A stretch of DNA of 64,000 nucleotides from Phymorhynchus buccinoides (lineage: Eukaryota; Mollusca; Gastropoda; Neogastropoda; Raphitomidae): positions 11,069,907 to 11,133,906 of the forward strand of contig CM065710.1 in NCBI GenBank assembly GCA_017654935.2. Direction: 5' to 3'. Under the pieces are notes generated by a model. It was given only the letters and a program-made list of their open reading frames with translations, was not told the origin of the DNA and ran no database searches. The translations under genes were made by a program, and so were the position numbers. This document shows positions 59,601 to 64,000 of this stretch, in pieces (positions within the stretch are counted from its first letter, which is position 1; each line of letters starts with the position of its first letter).

Positions 59601-62600
59601 TGCGGCTAGGCTCTTGTGTTTCGTACACAAGACATTTCGTATACAGGCGTTTCGCACATTTTGGTGTAGGCCTACTAGCTGCTTAGCTGCTGCCGGTGTC
59701 ACGATAAATAAGTACCTGCCATGAAATATCTACCTCGGCATGAGAACTATAACCAACTAACCCTAACCACGTTTCTGATCTTGAAATATCTACCTCAGCA
59801 TGAGAACTATACCCAACTAACCCTAACCACGTTTCTGATTGGCTAGGTGCCGGCTAGGCCTACTTATTTTATGAGGTAGGTAATTCTCTTCACACCGGTG
59901 CGGCCAAAATGAGCTAAATTGTCCGTACCCCTCTCACCCTAAAAAAAAAAAAAAAGTGTAGATGAGCACTGTGCCTGCGGTGACATGCTCTCCAGGAGAA
60001 AGTAGCCCAAGTTTTAGTGATTTTTTACTTGTGTACGAAGTGTCCAAGTGTGTACGAAGTGACCAAGACGAAACGGTCATGAGGTCTGTAAGTTTAGTCA
60101 CATTTTTATTTCGGACTGGAGCATGGGAGTTAAACTTTGTTACAAGTTACGAACACTTTTCGTTTCTTTTCAGTTGCTTCTTTCATTTGGTTTTATTTTT
60201 CTTCCTGATGTTCCACAATCACGCTGTATAATTATCCAGTTGGATAGCTCAGCATTACAACTTACAAGTCAGATTCAGATACTAAGTTAGCCTAGGCCTA
60301 TCGTCCAATGAAAATTGGCGTCGAGACTGCGGTTAGCTTCTCGTCTGTCACGTTTTCCCTGGCAAAGTTCTCTGTAGAACACAGATTTCGGCATTCTCGT
60401 GTCGGGGCTGTCTGAACAGAACTAGAAATATGGCCTCAATGCTGGGGATGTTGGCATGTTCCAAGACTTCTTCTCTTTGGGGCCCATGATCATTTAATTG
60501 ATCATTCTGGCACCACCACTTCATAGTTTTCAAACTAAGCTATCCACAAAAAGTTAAGGATCACTTGCAAACTAATTCATAACTTTCCAAATAAGAAAGC
60601 CAATGCGTTGAATTTTGGCCAACATTTAATTCAATGCTTTAGTGATAACGATACACAATTGCCTTCAATTTCGAGCAATCGTTTGGTCTGTACATTTGAT
60701 CAAAGTGGGTACGTATCGAAATTTGATTTCCCAAAGTCATTGAAATCACAAGACAGGGCATTCTGATGCTCCCAAAAGTTCAGTAATGCGTGTATCCGCC
60801 ATGGCTGTTCTGGCACTCGACGCAGCGAGTCCTCATGGAGTTGACCAGGGTGGTGAAGATCCTCTGTGGAAGCGCCTGCCACTCAGCCTGCAGCATCTGG
60901 TAGAGGTGCTGGGCATCCCTGGGAGGGGGGTGGTTGCTCCTCACTTTGCGATCCAGCTCATCCCAGAGGTTCTCAATCGGGTTGAGATCGGGACTGCATG
61001 CTGGCCACTCCATTCTGTTGACTCCAGACTGCTGCAGGAAGTCGTTGACCACCCTTGCCCTGTGGGGGCGAGCGTTGTCATCCTGGTAGACAGCCGGCGG
61101 TCCCATCTGCTGCAGTGTAGGCACAGCCAGCGGTCGAAGGATCTCATCCCGGTATCGGAGGCCAGTCAGGTTACCCTGTACATGATACAAGGGTGTTCTG
61201 TGGTGAAGGCTGAAGGCCCCCCAGACCATTACAGAACCTCCACCAAAGGCCACCTTTTCTTGGACAGTGGCGTCAATAAAGCGTTCCCCTGGGCGCCTCC
61301 AGACCCTCAGTCGGCCGTCGTTGTGGTTCAGGGTGAAGCGTGATTCATCACTGAACAGGACCTGGGACCATTGCTGACGTGTCCACCTCACGTGACGTCT
61401 GCAGAAGGCGCGGCGTGCTGCCCTATGGGCTGGAGTTAAGCGTGGCCGTACAGCTGGGCGACGAGAACGGAGGTTAAACCCATGAAGGCGGTTCCGTATG
61501 GTCTGCTGGCTGATGTTGATGTTAGTAGCCACCCTCAGCTGCCTTCGAATGATGCTGGAAGAGGCTGTTCTTGTCTGCAGGGCTTGTCGTTCAATGAGAC
61601 GATCTTCACGTGGAGTTGTCTTCTTCGGTCGACCAGATCTGCGTCTTTCATGGACCCTCCCAGTGGCTGTGAAGCGTTGAATCAGTCTGACAATGACCGA
61701 GATGGACACCTGAAGTCGCCTGGCCACTTCTCGCTTGGGAACACCATCTTGGAACCATGCAACAGCTCGTCCCCTATCCAACTCGCTCAATTTTCGTCGT
61801 GGAGGCATTGTCAAATCAGGCCTAATACTGGTGGTATGTCTTCTTATAAAGCCAAGCAAGAGACAGCATCTCACACATAAACAGCAGTGCTTGCACGTGC
61901 ATAATGGTTTTTCCATCTGGCTTGTGCAATGTGTTCATGCAGAACGATCCAAAACAAGGTCCTTTTTCGCAAGTTTCCGCTTTTTCTTTTGCTGCCAAGC
62001 TCAGTAATAGAGAATCACGTGCAATGTTTCCACTAACACAACATCGCCCACTTACAGCTGAACAAGAATTCATAACAATTTGGCTTGACTGAGAAATAAA
62101 TAACAGGAGCGAACGGAGTTTATTGCGCACCTGTTTTCTCATAGTGATCCTTAACTTTTTGTGAGTAGTGTATATTAACCATAAATATTGCGAGTAGAAT
62201 AGTTAGTTGTAGACTATCAGTAAGAGTGAAATTTGTGGTTGTCGCAAATACACACTCTCACTAGCGGGCGATTTATTTGAACGACTCAACGAGTGACTAT
62301 TTTGGCTGCGACATGGCCGGCCCTTCACGCGTCGGTTTCCCTCTTTCTCAGCTTCTGCTAAGTTCTGGCCTTGAGCTGCACAAACAAAAAAATAGCATTT
62401 ACAAGATTAAGAATAAGCTTCCATGAAACATACATACTTTTAGACAAAACTGGAATGAAGTGATGATTTCCCCATAAACCGTCGGGAGGATACAGCACGC
62501 CGTCCGCAAGACGGATTCCTCTGTAGGCACCGGTTTCCGATTTGTACTTCAACCCGCATGCTCCTGGAAATTGTGCCGAAAGTGTTGTCAGCAATAATGT

Positions 62601-62672
62601 GCCGTCATCCTCGCTGGGAATTTCGATGACTTCTTGGTTTGATTCATCAACAACCTGAATAAACTGAGACAT
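46956..62672 (-). CDS. TARDBP: TDP-43 (TAR DNA-binding protein 43) orthologue, complete four-exon coding region
   Basis: Nuclear RNA-binding protein that binds UG-rich RNA and represses cryptic exons. Seen: coding exons 62438-62672, 58185-58351, 54172-54312 and 46956-47663 have GT/AG junctions and compatible phases, giving 1251 nt, 416 residues plus stop (human TDP-43 has 414). Domain order is the N-terminal oligomerisation domain (1-78), a bipartite basic NLS (about 80-98), RRM1 with RNP2 LIVLGL and RNP1 [11 protein letters not shown]2 with VFIGRC and RAFAFVTF, then a Gly/Gln-rich tail. Phrases such as [30 protein letters not shown] and [13 protein letters not shown] are diagnostic of the family. 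The N-terminus MSQFIQV matches the family start. Introns of 3.7-6.5 kb are full of transposons. Vertebrates use more coding exons. The family assignment is secure; splice sites are read from sequence and not confirmed by RNA. Confidence 0.96.
47664..47730 (-). promoter_or_regulatory. UG-repeat 3' splice site of TDP-43 exon 4 (candidate TDP-43 binding site)
   Basis: On the minus strand the last intronic bases before exon 4 read (TG)6 TCTAG. A second UG cluster lies at 47703-47730. A branch-point-like CTAAC (47690-47694) is about 27 nt upstream of the AG. The polypyrimidine tract is therefore itself a UG repeat of about six units, the length TDP-43 is known to bind. Established precedent: TDP-43 on UG repeats at the CFTR exon 9 acceptor blocks exon inclusion. 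Self-regulation here is inference. Confidence 0.55.
47969..48532. repeat. 60-bp direct repeat bracketing ~440 bp
   Basis: CCCCCCTTCCCATTCAGCTTC ... AAGCTTTAAACCCTAGACGC at 47972-48030 recurs at 48473-48530 with one or two changes. Confidence 0.8.
48533..49957. other. TDP-43 intron 3, no gene seen
   Basis: Holds an (ACC)n microsatellite (49373-49395) and a retroelement-like tail with AATAAAGATTTG (48648). Confidence 0.5.
49958..50150. mobile_element. TTAA MITE (family J variant)
   Basis: TTAACCCCTTGACTGCCA ... TGGCAGTCAAGGGGTTAA. In TDP-43 intron 3. Confidence 0.88.
50151..51045. other. TDP-43 intron 3, no gene seen
   Basis: Unique-looking sequence with short ORFs only. Confidence 0.45.
51046..51291. 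mobile_element. TTAA MITE (family J)
   Basis: TTAACCCTTTCACCGCCA ... TGGCGGTGAAAGGGTTAA. In TDP-43 intron 3. Confidence 0.9.
51615..51842. mobile_element. MITE family I in TDP-43 intron 3
   Basis: CAGGCATCAGAATAGTCTGA ... CAATTCTGATGCCTG. Flanking ~55-bp sequence (51558-51614) is repeated at 51870-51883 plus 52665-52720. Confidence 0.87.
51884..52664. mobile_element. Long family G element, second copy
   Basis: 781 bp, target duplication ACAAAG (51878-51883, 52665-52670). About 95% like 28347-29155 by eye. Lies in TDP-43 intron 3. Confidence 0.88.
52721..53606. other. TDP-43 intron 3, CT-rich, no gene seen
   Basis: CTCTCT tracts with a partial duplication of TTGCTCTGCATTGTCTAGTT (52980 and 53079). 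Confidence 0.5.
53607..53797. mobile_element. MITE family B (ends AGGCC...CACATTAGACGCG)
   Basis: Ends AGGCCTGGTTCACATTAGA and TGTGTGTACACGGCCT, an imperfect inverted pair. Homologous to 3057-3712 apart from the SINE inserted there. Confidence 0.7.
53866..54110. mobile_element. Small hAT-like element next to TDP-43 exon 3
   Basis: Ends CAAGACCTACCTACCC and GGGTAGGCAGGCCTG, flanked by the identical 10-mer CAGGAGGGTG (53856-53865, 54111-54120). It lies about 60 bp downstream of the exon 3 donor. Confidence 0.8.
54172..54312 (-). CDS. TARDBP: TDP-43 coding exon 3 (second half of RRM1)
   Basis: Exactly 47 codons, phase 0 at both ends. It begins [20 protein letters not shown] (RNP1 of RRM1), continues through [12 protein letters not shown] and ends LPNTR. 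The acceptor is TTGTTCAG|GTGAAG at 54312 and the donor is AGG|GTAAGT at 54172. A hAT-like element (53866-54110) lies about 60 bp downstream of the donor, so the 5' splice site is close to inserted DNA. Confidence 0.95.
54313..55765. other. TDP-43 intron 2, no gene seen
   Basis: Unique AT-rich sequence apart from the LINE/SINE tail at 55125-55200. Confidence 0.5.
55125..55200 (-). mobile_element. LINE/SINE 3' tail fragment, inverted
   Basis: Reverse complement reads AAGCGCATAGAGAAT ... TTGCGCTATAAATAAG then (ATT)n. Lies in TDP-43 intron 2. Confidence 0.55.
55766..55949. mobile_element. MITE family K in TDP-43 intron 2
   Basis: Same ends; flanks CACATG/CCCATG. Confidence 0.85.
56873..57298. 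mobile_element. MITE, TIR CAGGGTTCGCACAG
   Basis: Ends CAGGGTTCGCACAG and CTGTGCGAACCCTG with a 5-bp duplication AATAA. Rich in internal TTCAAAGAC repeats. Nested in the 56783-58109 element. Confidence 0.8.
57308..57526 (-). pseudogene. Short lysine-rich ORF inside the hAT-like element (possible transposase N-terminus)
   Basis: 72 codons from ATG 57526: [20 protein letters not shown], then a charged stretch, then hydrophobic residues to a stop at 57308. Because it lies within the TIRs of the 56783-58109 element, a truncated transposase start is the simplest reading. CCAAT boxes lie upstream (57550-57885). I cannot assign a family from this fragment. Confidence 0.35.
57576..57796. mobile_element. 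MITE family A (TIR CAGGGCTCCCA), copy in TDP-43 intron 2
   Basis: Ends CAGGGCTCCCA / TGGGAGCCCTG. Internal GGGACCC / GGGTCC blocks are shared with the copies at 27249 and 38067. Nested within the hAT-like element. A CCAAT-containing 19-mer lies on both sides of it. Confidence 0.85.
58185..58351 (-). CDS. TARDBP: TDP-43 coding exon 2 (NLS and first half of RRM1)
   Basis: Encodes the bipartite basic nuclear localisation signal (KRKGEDG...SAKKR) and the RRM1 beta1-alpha1-beta2 segment [18 protein letters not shown] ending at DLVLTQ. The acceptor is a tandem NAGNAG (GCAGCAG), so the exon may start at 58351 or 58348, changing Thr-Asp to Asn. The donor is ACACAG|GTCAGT at 58185. The 3' 70 bp of this exon have been copied repeatedly into the following intron (separate entry). 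Confidence 0.95.
58352..58893. repeat. ACATGGAATAGTT microrepeats in TDP-43 intron 1
   Basis: ATGGAATAGTTC(T/A) repeats at 58395-58520 and CAACACAACCAGCAGA twice (58524, 58590), a degenerate tandem. Confidence 0.6.
58894..59076. mobile_element. MITE family K in TDP-43 intron 1
   Basis: Same ends with a terminal mutation; flanks GCTGAC/GTTGAC. Confidence 0.83.
59240..60345. mobile_element. TIR transposon, 1.1 kb, 6-bp target duplication
   Basis: Inverted ends of about 47 bp, GACGAGAAGCTAACCGCAGT ... ACTGCGGTTAGCTTCTCGTC, with target duplication TGTCAC (59234-59239, 60346-60351). Inside are TTTCGTACACA repeats, CCCTAAC-type tracts and a 61-bp doublet at 59720-59840. Confidence 0.88.
60538..62170 (-). 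mobile_element. Full-length Tc1-type transposon in TDP-43 intron 1
   Basis: 1633 bp. Terminal inverted repeats share CACAAAAAGTTAAGGATCA, 7 bp in from each end, and TA target duplications flank it (60536-60537, 62171-62172). One long open frame encodes the transposase. It lies in the same orientation as the host gene, inside intron 1. The outermost 7 bp of the two ends differ, so one end is probably mutated. Confidence 0.93.
60780..61808 (-). CDS. Tc1/mariner transposase, DD34E, apparently intact
   Basis: 342 residues from ATG 61808 ([16 protein letters not shown]) to TGA at 60780, the usual length for Tc1 transposases. The N-terminal paired-type HTH includes [10 protein letters not shown], followed by a GRPKKTT AT-hook-like linker and a second HTH ([14 protein letters not shown]). 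The catalytic triad is visible: D in LFSDESRF, D in [10 protein letters not shown] in [11 protein letters not shown], with 34 residues between the second D and E. No stop or frameshift was seen, so the copy may be recent or still active. The open frame extends further upstream, but the MPPRR start matches the family. Confidence 0.93.
   Translation of the reverse strand: MPPRRKLSELDRGRAVAWFQDGVPKREVARRLQVSISVIVRLIQRFTATGRVHERRRSGRPKKTTPREDRLIERQALQTRTASSSIIRRQLRVATNINISQQTIRNRLHGFNLRSRRPAVRPRLTPAHRAARRAFCRRHVRWTRQQWSQVLFSDESRFTLNHNDGRLRVWRRPGERFIDATVQEKVAFGGGSVMVWGAFSLHHRTPLYHVQGNLTGLRYRDEILRPLAVPTLQQMGPPAVYQDDNARPHRARVVNDFLQQSGVNRMEWPACSPDLNPIENLWDELDRKVRSNHPPPRDAQHLYQMLQAEWQALPQRIFTTLVNSMRTRCVECQNSHGGYTHY
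62438..62672 (-). CDS. TARDBP: TDP-43 coding exon 1 (N-terminal domain)
   Basis: Starts at ATG 62672 and encodes MSQFIQV through [13 protein letters not shown], the ubiquitin-like N-terminal domain that drives TDP-43 head-to-tail oligomerisation. Conserved landmarks are [23 protein letters not shown] and the turn at PPDGLWGN. The donor is A|GTATGT with the exon ending at 62438 in phase 1. Intron 1 follows and contains the Tc1 element, a 6-bp-TSD transposon and a MITE before exon 2. Confidence 0.95.
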
Positions 62673-62880
62673 CTTGGACGAAGTATGGAAATGAACAAAA
62701 AAAGGGAAATGTCAGTTTTCACTTGATAGAAAGAATACAAACTGCCCACGCGTGTATCCGTTCAGCAAGATGGCGCTTGAAAAGGATAGGAAGTAGTTGT
62801 GGAGTGAAGTTACGCATGCTCAGCATATGATTAACCTCTGCGCATGCGTTACACGCTTTGCCCACAAAAAAATGGTTGTG
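62673..62880 (-). promoter_or_regulatory. Candidate TDP-43 promoter
   Basis: Immediately upstream of the TDP-43 ATG: an AAGATGGCGC YY1-type motif near 62768 and two GCGCATGC/ACGCATGC NRF1-type palindromes between 62812 and 62850. This combination is typical of TATA-less housekeeping promoters. The transcription start itself cannot be seen. Confidence 0.45.
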
Positions 62881-63293
62881 GCTTAATAATCAGACACTTT
62901 GTGAGATTTTTTCAGACCTATGATAATGCATTATATCACATATACCGTTGGCAAAACAGATATGACTCTTCACACAGAAAACCGAATACGACTGTGGAAT
63001 TCCTAATTTGAAAACTAAAATACAAGTGTATAAGTTTCATAGAAGTAAATGGTGAAGTACAAGAAAGCAATTTAATTAACTCTCACAGCGTTCAAAAATC
63101 ACTGCTGGTTGATACTAAATGAAAAATAATCCAATGTCCTGATATGAAACAGTTGAAAAATATTAAGCATTCTAACCGGTATCATTTATAAAAAGAGATA
63201 TTTTTTTATAAAAATGACTTCTTGGGGCGGAAAAAGGCTAACAAAGGGCTGAAAATTGGTTTATAATGCAGTTTTGTCCACCAAAAGTCGCCA
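62680..63293. other. Intergenic sequence between TDP-43 and tRNA-Phe
   Basis: After the promoter motifs, AT-rich unique sequence without ORFs of note. Confidence 0.5.
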
Positions 63294-63366
63294 GCCGAAA
63301 TAGCTCAGTTGGGAGAGCGTTAGACTGAAGATCTAAAGGTCCCTGGTTCAATCCCGGGTTTCGGCA
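63294..63366 (+). tRNA. tRNA-Phe (anticodon GAA)
   Basis: A 73-nt cloverleaf. The 7-bp acceptor stem GCCGAAA pairs with TTTCGGC and is followed by discriminator A. The D-arm is GCTC AGTTGGGA GAGC. The anticodon stem TTAGA/TCTAA encloses loop CTGAAGA (anticodon GAA). The T-arm has GGTTCAATCC. There is no intron and no encoded CCA, as expected for a nuclear tRNA. A run of T downstream (63382-63394) serves as Pol III terminator. Confidence 0.95.
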
Positions 63367-63381
63367 TCCGGTGGTTGGCAA

Positions 63382-63394
63382 ACTTTTTTTTTTT
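63382..63394 (+). terminator. Pol III oligo-T terminator of tRNA-Phe
   Basis: A T-run of about 13 bases, 16 bases after the tRNA 3' end. Confidence 0.7.
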
Positions 63395-63438
63395 TCTTTC
63401 TTCATTCAAATCAATTCAATTTTTCCCTTCTTTTTCCT

Positions 63439-63623
63439 TAAAGACCCACCAGATCACGTGTCAAAATCACGGATTTTCCCTCTGGTAAGAAATCTTTTGA
63501 CTCCCATATAAATAACCCCAAACTGAAGAGCAGCCTCAATTTGAAGTTGGGGGCATTTGTATGTGGGTCACATATACCCAGAAAAAAACAAGGGACTTAA
63601 TCGTGGTGGGTCAGTGGGTCTTT
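63439..63623. mobile_element. Short inverted-repeat element
   Basis: TAAAGACCCAC ... GTGGGTCTTTA, with inner inverted pair GAGCAGCCTCAAT (63520) / ATTGAGGCTGCTC (63646) slightly offset. Confidence 0.55.
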
Positions 63624-63664
63624 ATACACATGCCTCCAACTTCATATTGAGGCTGCTCTTTAAA

Positions 63665-64000
63665 ATGATGTCAGAGAGCTTTTATTGGGAGAGCATCCTG
63701 ACCTACAACACTCTTTGCTTCTTTGGCAACCTGCGTGCGGCAGACGCCTCCAGACTGCACAAGTTGACCAGAACCGCCAGCAACATCATCGGGCGTCCAG
63801 TGATTGACCTGCAGGCCCACCACGACAGGAAAGCAGTCAGGCGGACCCGGGCCATCCTCGCCGACCCATCCCACCCATTGCACAGTGTGCTGACGGCCCA
63901 GAGAGAGTGACCCGCGGGACTTCAGAGAGGTTGAGGAGCCTGTCAACAAGGACCTGCCGCTTCCACCAGTCCTTTTTGCCGTCTGCCATCAGGCTGTTCA
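63665..64000 (+). pseudogene. Non-LTR retrotransposon 3' coding end, frameshifted, runs off window
   Basis: Frame 1 reads LRAADASRLHKLTRTASNII, then RRTRAILADPSHPLHSVL and a stop at about 63908. The match resumes in another frame with ERLRSLSTRTCRFHQSFLPS AIRLF. The motif order (TRTASNIIG, ILADPSHPLH, RSLSTRTCRF, SFLPSAIRL) is the C-terminus of animal LINE ORF2 proteins. At least one frameshift breaks it. Confidence 0.75.

Overview
The window is a repeat-rich stretch of an animal nuclear genome. It has intron-split coding exons with GT/AG junctions, long dinucleotide tracts, many TIR transposons, tRNA-derived SINEs and a nuclear tRNA-Phe gene. The one gene recognised with certainty is an orthologue of the RNA-binding protein TDP-43 (TARDBP). 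The SINE body and the abundance of miniature elements point to a lophotrochozoan, most likely a marine mollusc; that placement is inference.

Layout. Positions 1-2730 are GA-rich and CA-rich simple sequence. Positions 2940-18110 are transposon wreckage: SINEs, a 214-bp palindromic TA-flanked element in two copies, pogo-like elements, telomere-like inverted arms, and 152-bp and 82-bp tandem arrays. Positions 19045-22305 hold two ~500-bp inverted arms around 2.2 kb. A 63-bp array follows, then AT-rich sequence. At 29875-30503 (minus) is a terminal exon coding a Q/G/Y/S-rich, FUS-like prion-like domain. Positions 32200-37830 are two adjacent minisatellites, open in frame for over 5 kb. At 44851-45010 (minus) is an orphan first coding exon with a good splice donor.

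The TDP-43 gene lies on the minus strand from 62672 to 46956. Four coding exons (62438-62672, 58185-58351, 54172-54312, 46956-47663) join in phase to 416 codons: N-terminal domain, bipartite NLS, RRM1, RRM2 and a glycine/glutamine-rich tail. Its introns contain an intact Tc1-type transposon, at least three hAT-like elements nested inside each other, and a tandem array of degenerate copies of the 3' end of exon 2, most with a splice donor.

Three linked features deserve attention. First, the acceptor of the last TDP-43 exon has a (UG)6 tract as its polypyrimidine tract, and UG repeats are the known TDP-43 binding site. Second, the exon-2-derived array offers several pseudo 5' splice sites downstream of the real one. 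Third, the Q/G/Y/S exon has a phase-1 acceptor that fits either a cryptic CAG|GTGGGT donor inside TDP-43's glycine-rich region or the donor of the orphan exon at 44851. Together they suggest a splicing-based self-regulation and isoform system, which the sequence alone cannot prove.

The right edge holds a tRNA-Phe(GAA) gene and a broken 3' end of a non-LTR retrotransposon.
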